From contig NZ_VOPH01000001.1 in the NCBI RefSeq assembly GCF_009765275.1, positions 124,001 through 188,000 on the forward strand: 64,000 bases of DNA, in the 5' to 3' direction. The stretch comes from Chachezhania sediminis. GTDB taxonomy: Bacteria > Pseudomonadota > Alphaproteobacteria > Rhodobacterales > Rhodobacteraceae. Shown here in pieces: positions 54,248-63,900 of this stretch. How positions within the stretch are numbered: position 1 is the stretch's first letter; each line of letters opens with the position of its first letter. The position numbers and the translations under genes were made by a program. The notes beneath the pieces are model-generated. The model saw only the letters and a program-made list of their open reading frames with translations, was not told where the DNA came from and searched no databases.

Positions 54248-55531
54248 CTATTGGCGGACCAGCGAATGCCGGGCGGCGTCCTGGACGCGCCAGGAGTCCA
54301 GCCCGCGCCGGATGCCGCGGGCCAGTCCAAGGCGCCAGTTCGGGTCCTGCAGGTTGCGGAAATCCCGCGGGCTGGACATGAAGCCGATTTCGATCAGGAC
54401 GGACGGGACATCGGCCGATTTCAGAACCGAAAAGGCGGCCGACCGCAGCGGGCGGCGGTTCATCGGCCCGCCCGCCTGGCTCATGCCGCTGACAAGGTTC
54501 TGAGCCAGGGCCCGCGACCTGGGCTGCGTTTCCTGCCGGGCCAGATCCAGAAGGATCCCTGTCACTTCGTCATCCGTGCGGGTCAGGTCGCTGCCCGAAA
54601 GGATATCGCCCCGGTCATGCCGTTCCGCCAGCGTGGCACTGGCGATGTCGGATGCGTCCTCCGACAGGACATGCACCGTCGCCCCGTGGGCCAGGCCGTC
54701 CGAAAGCGCATCGGCGTGGAGAGAGATGAACACGTCCGCCCCCGCCGCCCGCGCCATCGAGACGCGCGTTTCCAGCGAGACGAAGCGGTCGTCGTTTCGG
54801 GTCAGGATCACCTTGTAGCCACCCGCGCGCAGAAGCTCCTCCTGCAGTTCGCGGGCGAAGGCCAGCATCAGGGACTTTTCCTGAAGCTGCCCGGCCTCGG
54901 CCCCAGGATCGATGCCGCCATGGCCCGGATCCAGCACCACCACCAGGGGCGCGTCCGGGTCCCTGGGCGGCATGGGCGACAGGCTTACCGGCGGCAGGTC
55001 CCAGCGCGGATCCTGCGGCACCCCAGCGGACGCTGCGAAGGCCGGCGACGACGTTTCTTCCAGAAGAACGGTCAGGGTGGCCGCTCCGGTCGTGTCGTCG
55101 ACCGTCATCTGGGCCGTCTCGACCGCCAGGGGCGTGGCCAGTTCGGCCACCAGCCGCGACCAGCCGGGGATATAGGTCCCGGCATGGACAGCGGCGATGC
55201 GGCCCGGTTCCAGAAGGTCGGACGGGCGGATGCCGGACCAGTCGAGCTTGCGGAAGTCGATCACCAGCCGGGGCGGCGCGGTCAAGGTAAAGATCCGGTA
55301 CGGCACGGGCCGGGCCAGGTGCAGCACGATTTCCGCCCGGCCGCGGGACAGGTCCCGCAGGTGCGAGCCATCCGAGTCCACGACTGCAGACGCCGTTGGC
55401 GTCGTCGGCGCGGTCGTGCCCTGTGCCGGCACGACGCCGGCCGCCGCCAGCGCCAGCACCGCCGCCAGCGCCAGTGCGCGCATCACAATGCGGGGATAAC
55501 CCTGCGATCCGGTTGAGTTTCCCATGCCCAT
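54248..55531 (-). CDS. amiC: N-acetylmuramoyl-L-alanine amidase (AmiC-like)
   Basis: Periplasmic zinc amidase (about 427 aa) that cuts peptide side chains from murein at septation. A signal peptide starts near MRALALAAVLALAAAGVV; an N-terminal AMIN domain (about 45-140) precedes the Amidase_3 domain with zinc ligands in VVVLDPGHGGIDPGAE, an acidic residue near RELQEEL, and FISLHADAL; a final Glu lies in LIEIGFMS. Starts at 55531 or 55525 overlap the divergent M48 gene's first codons. It lies upstream of mrcA, as is typical of the group. Confidence 0.93.
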   Translation of the reverse strand: MGMGNSTGSQGYPRIVMRALALAAVLALAAAGVVPAQGTTAPTTPTASAVVDSDGSHLRDLSRGRAEIVLHLARPVPYRIFTLTAPPRLVIDFRKLDWSGIRPSDLLEPGRIAAVHAGTYIPGWSRLVAELATPLAVETAQMTVDDTTGAATLTVLLEETSSPAFAASAGVPQDPRWDLPPVSLSPMPPRDPDAPLVVVLDPGHGGIDPGAEAGQLQEKSLMLAFARELQEELLRAGGYKVILTRNDDRFVSLETRVSMARAAGADVFISLHADALSDGLAHGATVHVLSEDASDIASATLAERHDRGDILSGSDLTRTDDEVTGILLDLARQETQPRSRALAQNLVSGMSQAGGPMNRRPLRSAAFSVLKSADVPSVLIEIGFMSSPRDFRNLQDPNWRLGLARGIRRGLDSWRVQDAARHSLVRQ

Positions 55532-56930
55532 CTTTCAATGTGCGGCCATGTTTATCGACCGCGCCTTTTGGCCGCCGACACTCCTGCCTCTCCGGGCGAA
55601 GGTCAACGGGGCCCGCTGCATCGCACTGGGTTTCCTTGCCCTTCTGTGCGTTCTTTGCGCCCGTCCGGCCCAGGCCGTCACGCTGTTGCGTGATGCCGGC
55701 ATGGAATATGGGCTTGGCCAGATCTCAGCCCCGATCCTGCAGGCCGCGGGGCTTAGCCCCAATCGCGTGCGGGTCCTGATCATCGACGATTCCAGCTTCA
55801 ATGCCTTCGTCATCGACCGGTCCACCATCTTCATCCATTCCGGCCTGATCGCGAAATCCAAGGATGTCGAGGTGCTTCAGGCCGTCATCGCGCACGAGGC
55901 CGGGCATATCGCCAACGGCCATATCGTGAGGCGCAACCTGAACATGGCCAATGCCCGGACCGTGGCGGGCCTGGGCTCGGCGCTGGGATTGATCGCGGCG
56001 ACAGCCGGCGGCGGGGAGGCCGCCGCAGGCCTGGCCATCGGCATCCAGTCTTCTGCCACGCGGTCCTTCCTGGGCCACACCCGGGCCGAGGAATCTGCCG
56101 CGGACCGGGCCGCGGCGGATTACCTGCGCCGGGCCGGTATCGGCGCGCAGGGGCTGATCAACCTGCACGAGACGTTCAAGGGTCAGGAAGTGTTAAGCGT
56201 GGGGCGGCAGGATCCCTACATGCAGTCGCACCCCCTGACCCGTGACCGGATTCGCGCGGCCGAGGCCTATGTCGCCGCCAATGGCGCGGGCCCCGGGCCC
56301 AGCGATAACGACCGTTATTGGTTCGCACGCGTCAAGGGCACGCTGACCGCCTTCGACCGTTCCCCGAAATGGACGCTGGCCCGCGCGGCCGAGGAACCCT
56401 GGCCCGATGTCACCAAGCTGCGCGAGGCGATCGCTTGGCACCAGAACCGCAACCTGCCCAAGGCGCTGGCCGCCATCGACGCCGCCATCGCCATCCGCCC
56501 GCAGGATCCCTTCTATCGCGATCTGAAGGGCCAGATCCTGCTGGAAAACCGGCAGTGGTCCGCCGCGCTGGCCGCATACGGCAAGGCGGTGAACCTGGAT
56601 CCCGGCGATGCGCTGCTGCGCGGCGACTATGGCCGTGCGCTGCTGGCCAACAAGCAATACAAGGACGCCCAGATCCAGCTGGAAAAGTCGGTGTCGCTGG
56701 ATCCCCGCAACCCGCCTGTCCTGCGCGATCTGGGACAGGCCTATTCCCGGCTGGGCCAGAATGGCATGGCCTCGCTGGTGACCGCCGAACGCTATGCCCT
56801 GGCCGGGCGCCTGGACGATGCCGAAATCCATGCCCGCCGGGCCTATGACCTGCTTCCCAAAGGCTCGGCCGCATCGCGGCGGGCCGACGACATTCTGATT
56901 GCCGCCAAACAGAGCAAGAAAAGGAAATGA
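55524..56930 (+). CDS. M48 family metalloprotease with TPR domain (BepA/LoiP-like)
   Basis: Exported zinc protease (468 aa) of the BepA group, which supervises outer-membrane protein and LPS-assembly quality. A long N-region is followed by a hydrophobic signal (IALGFLALLCVLCARPAQA); the zinc motif is AVIAHEAGHIANGH near residue 125 with a third ligand Glu in RAEESAADRAA; a C-terminal TPR block spans about 290-460. Start is either ATG at 55524 or, more likely, 55548; the first overlaps the amiC start. Coupled to the following DsbA gene by 4 bases. Confidence 0.92.
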   Translation: MPIFQCAAMFIDRAFWPPTLLPLRAKVNGARCIALGFLALLCVLCARPAQAVTLLRDAGMEYGLGQISAPILQAAGLSPNRVRVLIIDDSSFNAFVIDRSTIFIHSGLIAKSKDVEVLQAVIAHEAGHIANGHIVRRNLNMANARTVAGLGSALGLIAATAGGGEAAAGLAIGIQSSATRSFLGHTRAEESAADRAAADYLRRAGIGAQGLINLHETFKGQEVLSVGRQDPYMQSHPLTRDRIRAAEAYVAANGAGPGPSDNDRYWFARVKGTLTAFDRSPKWTLARAAEEPWPDVTKLREAIAWHQNRNLPKALAAIDAAIAIRPQDPFYRDLKGQILLENRQWSAALAAYGKAVNLDPGDALLRGDYGRALLANKQYKDAQIQLEKSVSLDPRNPPVLRDLGQAYSRLGQNGMASLVTAERYALAGRLDDAEIHARRAYDLLPKGSAASRRADDILIAAKQSKKRK

Positions 56931-57688
56931 CGATGATGCGCCACCTGCGTCCCGGCCTGATGGCCCTGACGACCGCCGGCCTGCTGGCCGGCCCGGCCCT
57001 GGCCTTCGACCCCGTCGACATGACGCCCGCGGAACGCGATGCCTTCCGGGCCGAAATCCGCGCCTACCTGCTGGAAAACCCCGAAGTGATCTTCGAGGCG
57101 GTCAGCGTCCTGGAAAACCGCCAGGCACAGGAACAGGCGCAAGCCGATTTCGATCTGGTGTCCGATAACGCACAGGAAATCTTCGACGACGGCTTCTCGT
57201 GGGTTGGCGGCAATCCCGACGGCGACATCACGCTGGTCGAATTCATGGACTATCGCTGCGGTTACTGCCGCAAGGCAGTGCCCGAAGTGGCCCAGCTTCT
57301 GCAAAGCGACGGCAATATCCGCTTCGTTGTCAAGGAATTCCCGATCCTGGGCCCGGCTTCGCTGGTGTCCTCGCGCTTTGCCATCGCGACCAAGCAGGTC
57401 GCCGGGGACGAGGCCTATGGCCAGATCCACGACGCACTGATGGAGTTCGGCGGCGAACCGGACGAGGTGACGCTGGCGCGCATGGCCGAAGGGCTGGGCC
57501 TGGATCCGCAGCCGATCCTCGATCACATGAACAGCGACGAAGTCAGCCTGGAAATCGCCAAGACCCGCGCGCTGGCGCAGAAGCTGAACATCAGCGGCAC
57601 GCCGACCTTCGTGCTGGGCGATGAACTGGTCCGCGGCTATGTGCCGGTCGACCGGCTGCAGGACCTGGTGGCCGAAAAACGCGGCTGA
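56927..57688 (+). CDS. DsbA family periplasmic thiol-disulfide protein (Com1/ScsC-like)
   Basis: Exported thioredoxin-fold oxidoreductase (253 aa). Signal peptide (LMALTTAGLLAGPALAF), a short helical N-terminal domain of the Com1/BdbD type (VDMTPAERDAFRAEIRAYLLENP), the active site CGYC in MDYRCGYCRKA near residue 112 and the cis-Pro loop SGTPTFVLG. It starts inside the M48 stop codon (ATGA-type overlap), which suggests disulfide chemistry helping the same envelope protein-quality task. Confidence 0.92.
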   Translation: MTMMRHLRPGLMALTTAGLLAGPALAFDPVDMTPAERDAFRAEIRAYLLENPEVIFEAVSVLENRQAQEQAQADFDLVSDNAQEIFDDGFSWVGGNPDGDITLVEFMDYRCGYCRKAVPEVAQLLQSDGNIRFVVKEFPILGPASLVSSRFAIATKQVAGDEAYGQIHDALMEFGGEPDEVTLARMAEGLGLDPQPILDHMNSDEVSLEIAKTRALAQKLNISGTPTFVLGDELVRGYVPVDRLQDLVAEKRG

Positions 57689-57710
57689 CATTCGCTGACA
57701 ACCGATCTCG

Positions 57711-57738
57711 AGAGGGGGCGTTGTCATGTGCCCCCTCT
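57711..57738 (+). terminator. Hairpin after the DsbA-like gene
   Basis: AGAGGGGGC at 57711-57719 pairs with GCCCCCTCT at 57730-57738 across a 10-base loop. There is no T-run, so it is a moderate terminator candidate. Confidence 0.5.
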
Positions 57739-57815
57739 GGCCGCAGACCGCCACCGAGCATATATTAACCCTGTAAGGTCGTGCGGACGCCGCGACCGGA
57801 AAGGGCTTCTGGACC

Positions 57816-59513
57816 ATGCGCAGCCGGCTGGCGGTAATCCTCGTTGCGGACGTGGTGGGCTATACCCGTCTGATGGCGGAAGACGAGGCGCGCGCCATTG
57901 CCGCCGTCACCTCCCTGCGGGACAGTCATCTTGAACCCCGGGTCGAAACCCATGGCGGCGAAGTGCTGAAGCGGCTGGGCGACGGCTGGATCCTGGCTTT
58001 CGGGTCGGTCACGGCGGCCGTCAAATGCGCCCGCGACGTGCAGGAAGCGCTGGCCGCCGACCCGTCCCTGACCCTGCGCATCGGCGGCCATCTGGGAGAG
58101 ATCGTCGAGGACGAGTCGGACTTCTACGGTGCCGGCGTGAACCTGGCGCAACGTCTGCAGAACGAGGCGCCGCCGGGCGGCATCATGGTCAGCCAGGACC
58201 TAGTGCGGCAGATGACCGGCGACCTGGCCCACGGGTTCGAGGACGCCGGCAGCTTCGAATTGAAGAACATCCCCTTTCCCGTGCAGGCCTATCAATGGCG
58301 CCCGGCCCCCGCCAACCGCAAACAGGCACCGGATTCGGTGCCCAAGATTGCCATCGGCCAGATCGACTGTGCCCCCGACACGGCGGATGCGCAGGCCGCG
58401 GCGCAGGATCTGCACGACCAGATCGTGCTGCTGGTCTCGCGCAGGACCGGTGTCCAGGTCGTCGATGAAAAAGCCGACCCCGATTACCTGGTCCGCGGCC
58501 GCCTGCGGCTGGCGGGCACCCGCGGGCGGCTGACGCTGTCGCTGCTGGTGGGGGCCGAGGAACGCACTGCCTTTTCAAGAAATTACGAGGGCGACACGTC
58601 GGATCCCTTCGCCTTCTGCGACGAGATCGCGGGCTTGGCCGCATCGGACCTGCGCATGCAGACCAGCCGGCTGGACGCTGACCGCGCTGCCCAGATGCCA
58701 CTGGAACAGATGAGTGTATCGGAGCTGCGCGCGCGTGCCGTCGGCCACATCTATCAGGCGTCGGTCGAAGGGTTCATGGACGCGCGCAACGTCATCGAAC
58801 GCGCGCTGGAACTCAGCCCCCGGGACCCGGTGTCGCTGGCCATGCGTGCCGGCGCCACCCAGTGGCTGCAGGCCGCCGGCTATGCCGACGTGTCGGACGA
58901 GGAATGGGAAGCTTTCGCCGAAGACGTGGCCATCGCGCTGGATGGGGCCCCGAACAGCGACTTTGTCCTGCACACGATGTCGGTGATCAAGATTGTCCAC
59001 GACCGCGACGCGGCGGCGGCAAAGCACTTTGCCGAACGGTCGCTGGCGATCAGCCCGAAATACATGCTGGGGCAGATGAGCCTGGCCTGGGCCCACCTTC
59101 TGGGCGGCGAGATGGAGGCCGGGATCGAGGTGCTGAAACGTGTCGCCGAGCAACTGGAAAACGATCCCTTCCAAGTGAAGATCCTGTTCCAGCTGGCCGC
59201 CGCGCAATACTGCCATGGCGACTATGCCCAGGCGCTGGAAACGATTGACCGGGTGATCACGGTGAAGCCGCGGAACCCGCCCTATCACAGGTTCCGCGCG
59301 CTGTGTTTCGAGGCAATGGGGGACGAGGCCGGCGCCGCCCGCGCGCGCGAGGCTGCGCGGAACGCCAGGTCCGACCAGATGGAACACTGCGTGCTGCCGC
59401 CCCTGCCCGGCCCCTTCGCAGAGCTTCAGGCCAAGATCGGCCCGTCACGCCAGAGCCGCATGTCGCAGGTCCGCGGGCAGGTCATCGATCTGCCCCCGCG
59501 CGAAGCCGTCTGA
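57816..59513 (+). CDS. Class III adenylate cyclase with C-terminal TPR-like region
   Basis: Predicted soluble cyclase (565 aa). The N-terminal catalytic domain (about 5-165) keeps both metal Asp residues (D12 in ADVVGYTRLM, D56 in RLGDGW), K52, which favours ATP over GTP, and the transition-state Asn/Arg in GAGVNLAQRL, so it appears active. A middle domain resembles the TolB/FlgO-like segment of rhizobial cyclases, and residues 300-530 are helical repeats. No membrane helix is seen. The combination cyclase-TPR is common in Rhizobiales and Rhodobacterales; its signal is unknown. Confidence 0.9.
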   Translation: MRSRLAVILVADVVGYTRLMAEDEARAIAAVTSLRDSHLEPRVETHGGEVLKRLGDGWILAFGSVTAAVKCARDVQEALAADPSLTLRIGGHLGEIVEDESDFYGAGVNLAQRLQNEAPPGGIMVSQDLVRQMTGDLAHGFEDAGSFELKNIPFPVQAYQWRPAPANRKQAPDSVPKIAIGQIDCAPDTADAQAAAQDLHDQIVLLVSRRTGVQVVDEKADPDYLVRGRLRLAGTRGRLTLSLLVGAEERTAFSRNYEGDTSDPFAFCDEIAGLAASDLRMQTSRLDADRAAQMPLEQMSVSELRARAVGHIYQASVEGFMDARNVIERALELSPRDPVSLAMRAGATQWLQAAGYADVSDEEWEAFAEDVAIALDGAPNSDFVLHTMSVIKIVHDRDAAAAKHFAERSLAISPKYMLGQMSLAWAHLLGGEMEAGIEVLKRVAEQLENDPFQVKILFQLAAAQYCHGDYAQALETIDRVITVKPRNPPYHRFRALCFEAMGDEAGAARAREAARNARSDQMEHCVLPPLPGPFAELQAKIGPSRQSRMSQVRGQVIDLPPREAV

Positions 59514-59516
59514 CGG

Positions 59517-59541
59517 AAAAGGGCCGGTCTTGTGCCGGCCC
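59517..59541 (-). terminator. Terminator of ispG
   Basis: GGGCCGG at 59521-59527 and CCGGCCC at 59535-59541 pair across 7 bases; in minus-strand direction the stem is followed by TTTT (59520-59517). It lies 8 bases beyond the ispG stop and also faces the convergent cyclase gene. Confidence 0.7.
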
Positions 59542-59548
59542 GGCTGAC

Positions 59549-60670
59549 CTATTCGGCAGCTTTCGGCGCTGCGTCGAGTTCCGCGGCCTTCTTCTCGACC
59601 TCTTCCACGATGTGATCGATCATCTTCTCGTTCGACATCTTGTGGCTGGCCTTGCCCGCCAGATAGACCATGCCGTGCCCGGCGCCGCCGCCGGTAAAGC
59701 CGACGTCAGTCATCAGCGCCTCTCCCGGGCCGTTCACGACGCAGCCGATGATCGACAACGACATCGGCGTCTTGATGTGTTCCAGCCTCTTTTCAAGGGC
59801 TTCCACGGTCTTGATGACGTCGAATCCCTGTCGGGCGCAGGACGGGCAGGAAATGATGTTGACCCCGCGATGGCGCAGGCCAAGGCCTTTCAGGATCTCG
59901 TAGCCGACCTTGACCTCTTCCACCGGATCGGCGGACAGGCTGACCCGGATCGTGTCGCCGATCCCCATCCACAGCAGGTTGCCAAGGCCGATGGCCGATT
60001 TGATCGTGCCGGATGTCAGGCCCCCGGCTTCGGTGATGCCCAGATGGATCGGCGCGTCGGTCGCGTCGGCGATGCCCTGATAGGCGGCAGCGGCCAGAAA
60101 GACGTCGGACGCCTTCACGCTGATCTTGTAGTCGCGGAAATCGTTGTCTTCCAGGATCCGGATGTGGTCCAGGCCGCTTTCGACCATCGCCTCGGGGCAG
60201 GGTTCGCCATATTTTTCAAGCAGGTGCTTTTCAAGGCTGCCGGCATTCACGCCGATGCGGATGGAACAGCCATGGTCCCGCGCCGCCGCGATCACCTCGC
60301 GCACGCGGTCGGGGCTGCCGATGTTGCCCGGGTTGATGCGCAGGCAGGCTGCACCTGCCGCCGCCGCTTCGATGCCCCGGCGGTAGTGAAAGTGGATGTC
60401 GGCCACGATCGGAACCGGGCTTTCCGGCACGATTTCCTTCAGCGCCCGCGCCGATGCCTCGTCCGGAACCGAGATGCGGACGATGTCCGCGCCGGCTTCG
60501 GCCGCGCGCTGGACCTGCGCCACGGTGGCGGCGACATCGGTCGTGGGCGTGTTGGTCATGGTTTGCACCGAAATCGGCGCGTCGCCACCCACGGGGACAT
60601 TGCCCACCATGATCTGCCGCGACTTTCGCCGCTCGATATTGCGCCAGGGTCGGACGGGATTATGCGTCAT
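59549..60670 (-). CDS. ispG: 4-hydroxy-3-methylbut-2-enyl-diphosphate synthase (IspG/GcpE)
   Basis: Fe-S enzyme of the MEP isoprenoid pathway, making HMBPP from MEcPP (373 aa, normal). The N-terminal TIM-barrel part includes [15 protein letters not shown]; the [4Fe-4S] ligands are in [12 protein letters not shown] and GCVVNGPGE in the C-terminal half. ATG at 60670 (MTHNPVRPW) is chosen; a reading to 60724 adds a non-conserved leader. Confidence 0.96.
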   Translation of the reverse strand: MTHNPVRPWRNIERRKSRQIMVGNVPVGGDAPISVQTMTNTPTTDVAATVAQVQRAAEAGADIVRISVPDEASARALKEIVPESPVPIVADIHFHYRRGIEAAAAGAACLRINPGNIGSPDRVREVIAAARDHGCSIRIGVNAGSLEKHLLEKYGEPCPEAMVESGLDHIRILEDNDFRDYKISVKASDVFLAAAAYQGIADATDAPIHLGITEAGGLTSGTIKSAIGLGNLLWMGIGDTIRVSLSADPVEEVKVGYEILKGLGLRHRGVNIISCPSCARQGFDVIKTVEALEKRLEHIKTPMSLSIIGCVVNGPGEALMTDVGFTGGGAGHGMVYLAGKASHKMSNEKMIDHIVEEVEKKAAELDAAPKAAE

Positions 60671-60724
60671 GCGCCAGCCTCCTTGGAGGATCGGGTGAGC
60701 GTTGGCGCCTACATAGAACGCCAA

Positions 60725-60752
60725 GGGGCGCGCCGCAATGCGGGCGCGCCCC
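60725..60752 (-). terminator. Perfect 10-bp hairpin after the RodZ-like gene
   Basis: GGGGCGCGCC at 60725-60734 and GGCGCGCCCC at 60743-60752 form a perfect stem with an 8-base loop, 31 bases after the RodZ-like stop and 55 bases before ispG. Only TT follows, so it may slow rather than stop transcription into ispG. Confidence 0.5.
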
Positions 60753-60782
60753 TGTTCGCGGCCTGATGCCGGTCGGAATAGT

Positions 60783-62030
60783 TTATTCGCCGTCGGCGGT
60801 GCGAAGCTGCTGGGCCATGGCGTATTGCTTCAGGTCGGCGTCCCGGTTCGGATTGGCCGGGCTGTAGCGTTCCTGCACATCGGCGACGGTCAGGTTCACA
60901 TCGCTGACCACGGTGCCATTGCCCACGGGGCCGTAAAGCGTGCCTGCGATTTCGAAATAGGCGCCATCGCTGGCCCCCGTCCGCAGCTTCGGCGTGCCTT
61001 CGAACGGCGGCAGGTCGAAATGATCGCCCCGCTTCAGCGTGGCCGAAAACAGGACCGATCCATCCGGCGCGGTGATCCGCATCCAGGCATCCCGGACCGC
61101 CACGATGCGCAAACCTTCTGGCGCGGCTTCAACAACCTGAGGCTGAGTGACCGGCGGCGGCAGGCCGTCTTCTGTCCGGGCCACCTTGGCCGGGTCGAAC
61201 ATCGAAGAGGTGGACGCGACAGGCGGCAGGCCACTGCCCCGGAAGGTGCCCACGGCGTTCGGATCCAGCGAGGCAATCGGCGCATCGCGCGATACCAGGA
61301 CCGGCACATCCAGCGCCTGCGGGCGGTAGATCCGGCTAAGCTTTTCCTCGTCCACCGCACGATCGCGTCCGGCCATGGCCTGGGCGCCTGCCCGGTCGAT
61401 GGCGCCGTTCAGCGGGTCCAGGTCAGTCAGCACAACCGGCGCCTGATCCAGCGGCGCCAGCTGAACCTGCTGGACCTGACGCAGCAGCGTCCAGCCGCCG
61501 AAGACCAGCCCACCGATCAGCGTCAACAGAACGACGCTTGACCCGATGGCCCGGAAATCAATGTGGTCGCGCATCTGGCTGCGGCCGCCGCCAAGCCCCG
61601 CAAAGGGCTTGTCGGGATCGCCGAAAGGATCACGGTCCTTGCGCATCGTCCCTTGCCGGCTGATCCCGTCCTGCAGGCCCGCCTTGGCGCTGGACGCCCG
61701 TTCGGACATGCCGTGGGACACGCTGAAGCCGCTTTCCTTGCAGAATTGCTGGAAAGCATAGTCAGGATCCAGATCCAGATAGCGCGCATAGGATCGCACG
61801 TAGCCGGCGATGAAGCCGGGCGTGTCAAAGGCCGAAGGGTCGGCATTCTCGACCGCGGCGATATAGGTCGCCTTGATCCTCAGTTCGCGCTGAACGTCGA
61901 GAAGCGACTTCCCGCGGGTCGCGCGTTCGCCGCGCATTACGTCGCCAATCCGGAAGTCATAGTCGTCGAAGCCCTTGGGGCCCTCGACCACTTGGTCATC
62001 CGACTCGCGTACAGGTTTACGCCTGATCAT
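60783..62030 (-). CDS. RodZ-like helix-turn-helix membrane protein (DUF4115)
   Basis: Bitopic inner-membrane protein (415 aa) of the RodZ type that links MreB to the cell-shape machinery. A cytoplasmic HTH_25 domain (about 28-100: [23 protein letters not shown], then [12 protein letters not shown]) is followed by a TM helix near 160-182 ([17 protein letters not shown]) and a periplasmic DUF4115 domain at the end ([25 protein letters not shown]). In many alphaproteobacteria it lies upstream of ispG, as here. Confidence 0.9.
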   Translation of the reverse strand: MIRRKPVRESDDQVVEGPKGFDDYDFRIGDVMRGERATRGKSLLDVQRELRIKATYIAAVENADPSAFDTPGFIAGYVRSYARYLDLDPDYAFQQFCKESGFSVSHGMSERASSAKAGLQDGISRQGTMRKDRDPFGDPDKPFAGLGGGRSQMRDHIDFRAIGSSVVLLTLIGGLVFGGWTLLRQVQQVQLAPLDQAPVVLTDLDPLNGAIDRAGAQAMAGRDRAVDEEKLSRIYRPQALDVPVLVSRDAPIASLDPNAVGTFRGSGLPPVASTSSMFDPAKVARTEDGLPPPVTQPQVVEAAPEGLRIVAVRDAWMRITAPDGSVLFSATLKRGDHFDLPPFEGTPKLRTGASDGAYFEIAGTLYGPVGNGTVVSDVNLTVADVQERYSPANPNRDADLKQYAMAQQLRTADGE

Positions 62031-62137
62031 CCCAACCAGTTCCTGCGCCCCGCCCCAGTTTCACCCAAACATGCGGCCCGTGACGGGCTTTTTCGCCCTG
62101 AAACCACGCTGCCACGTGCACTTAACATTAACAGATT

Positions 62138-62154
62138 GAATCACTCAGTGATTC
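62138..62154. promoter_or_regulatory. 17-bp palindrome upstream of the RodZ-like gene
   Basis: GAATCACT-C-AGTGATTC has perfect 8-bp arms and lies 107 bases before the start, in an A/T-rich stretch with TTAACATTAAC beside it. Possible operator; no known family fits. Confidence 0.4.
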
Positions 62155-62218
62155 CAATTCACTGCCTTTGCAGGTTTTTAGTAGCACAGGCACAGGGCTT
62201 TGCACACCGGTCGATACA

Positions 62219-62235
62219 GGGGACCGCGGGTCCCC
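62219..62235 (-). terminator. Hairpin after hemA
   Basis: GGGGACC and GGTCCCC pair around GCG, 15 bases beyond the hemA stop. No T-run follows, so it is a weak or rho-assisted terminator. Confidence 0.45.
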
Positions 62236-62250
62236 GCCTATTCTTGCAGC

Positions 62251-63474
62251 TTAGCCCGCAAGCTCGGCACGGTTGAGCGCGCAATGCGACCATAGGTTGT
62301 CCATGGCATGGACCAGCGCGTCGATTTCGTCCGGACCGTGGACCGGCGACGGGGTGAAGCGCAGCCGTTCCGTGCCCCGCGGGACGGTCGGGAAATTGAT
62401 CGGCTGGACATAGATGCCGAAGTCTTCCAGCAGCATGTCCGAGATCATCTTGGTATGGACCGGGTCGCCCACGATGACCGGCACGATGTGGCTGCCGTGG
62501 TCGATGATCGGCAGGCCCAGCCCCTTCAGGCGGGTCTTCAGGATCTTGGCCTGGGTCTGATGAACCTCGCGGATTTCCGGCGACCGCTTCAGCACGGCAA
62601 CGGACGTCGCAGCCCCCGCCGCCACCGCCGGCGGCAGAGAGGTGGTAAAGATGAAACCCGGCGCGTAGGATCGCACTGCGTCGCACATCTTTTCGGACGC
62701 CGCGATATAGCCGCCCATCACGCCATAGGCCTTGGCGAGCGTCCCGTTGATGATGTCCAGCCGGTGCATCAGCCGGTCCCGTTCCGCCACGCCGCCGCCC
62801 CGCGGGCCGTACATGCCCACGGCATGCACCTCGTCGATATAGGTCAGCGCGCCGAATTCGTCGGCCAGGTCGCAGATCGCCTCAATCGGGCCGAAGTCGC
62901 CATCCATGGAATAGACGGATTCGAAGGCGATCAACTTCGGCGCCTTCGGATCGTCGGCTGCCAGAAGTGCGCGCAGGTGGTCGGTATCGTTGTGCCGGAA
63001 GATCCGCTTGGCCCCGCCATTGCGGCGCACGCCCTCGATCATCGAGGCATGGTTCAGTTCGTCCGAATAGATGATCAGGCCCGGGAACAGCTTCGGCAGC
63101 GTCGACAGCGTCGCGTCGTTCGCGATGTAGGCCGAGGTAAAGAGCAGCGCCGATTCCTTGCCGTGCAGGTCGGCCAGCTCTGCCTCCAGCCGCTTGTGAT
63201 AGACGGTGGTTCCGGAAATGTTGCGCGTGCCGCCCGACCCGGCGCCGGTTGCATCGAGAGCCTCGTGCATCGCCTCCAGGACAGCCGGATGCTGGCCCAT
63301 GCCCAGGTAGTCGTTGCCGCACCAGACGGTGATCGGACGTTTCGTGCCGTCGGCCCGAGTCCAGGTCGCATGTGGGAACTGGCCGCGATCACGCTCGATA
63401 TCGATGAAGGTGCGATAGCGGCCCTCGGTGTGGAGTTGCTGAAGTGCGTTGTCGAGCTGGGCAGTGTAATCCAC
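62251..63474 (-). CDS. hemA: 5-aminolevulinate synthase
   Basis: PLP enzyme that condenses glycine with succinyl-CoA, the first step of heme (and bacteriochlorophyll) synthesis by the C4 route. The 407 aa equal the Rhodobacter sphaeroides HemA length. Clear blocks are [54 protein letters not shown] and the PLP-Lys in [13 protein letters not shown]. Start is GTG at 63474 ([11 protein letters not shown], matching the family's MDYN...), with GGAG 8 bases upstream. An FNR-type box upstream suggests oxygen control. Confidence 0.97.
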   Translation of the reverse strand: MDYTAQLDNALQQLHTEGRYRTFIDIERDRGQFPHATWTRADGTKRPITVWCGNDYLGMGQHPAVLEAMHEALDATGAGSGGTRNISGTTVYHKRLEAELADLHGKESALLFTSAYIANDATLSTLPKLFPGLIIYSDELNHASMIEGVRRNGGAKRIFRHNDTDHLRALLAADDPKAPKLIAFESVYSMDGDFGPIEAICDLADEFGALTYIDEVHAVGMYGPRGGGVAERDRLMHRLDIINGTLAKAYGVMGGYIAASEKMCDAVRSYAPGFIFTTSLPPAVAAGAATSVAVLKRSPEIREVHQTQAKILKTRLKGLGLPIIDHGSHIVPVIVGDPVHTKMISDMLLEDFGIYVQPINFPTVPRGTERLRFTPSPVHGPDEIDALVHAMDNLWSHCALNRAELAG

Positions 63475-63900
63475 CTGTCGTCTCCGTTCCTGGCCGCGCA
63501 GTTTGGCGCGGCGTCCCGTCTTGTGCAGCAACCTAGCCGTATTCAACTTTATGAATTATTAGTTTCAGCCAGATCCCGCAACCTGCGATATGCGGCGGAC
63601 CCGCCATTGCTTCCTTGACGTCGATCAAATTTGACCCGTCGCGTGGGCGCCAGACTTGCCCCGCAGTGATACGGAAATCAAGTTTGGAACGGAAAAGTGA
63701 CCGGTCCGTGCGAAAAAGGGTGCCCCGGTCCCTGCCCGCAGCCGACGGGGCGACGTTGCGGCACCGGGCCCTATCCCGGCGGGCGCTGGACACTGCCCTT
63801 CCGCCTGCTAGGCTCCGCCGCGACCGCCGGCAGCGGCATCGGCGACCTGCCCACCGCGCCTCCGGCCCAAGGCCCATCATCCCTGAACAGGAGATCCCGC
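63475..63900. other. Divergent promoter region of hemA and the M20 peptidase
   Basis: No gene is supported on either strand. The part next to hemA is A/T-rich (63535-63565, containing TAATAATTCATAAAG on the minus strand) and likely holds its promoter; the FNR-type box lies at 63615-63628. The right half is GC-rich and featureless. Confidence 0.5.
63615..63628. promoter_or_regulatory. FnrL/FNR box upstream of hemA
   Basis: TTGACGTCGATCAA matches the FNR consensus TTGAT-N4-ATCAA with one difference. It lies 141 bases before the hemA start. In Rhodobacter, hemA is controlled by FnrL through a site of this kind, so oxygen-dependent control of tetrapyrrole synthesis is the natural reading. Confidence 0.7.
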
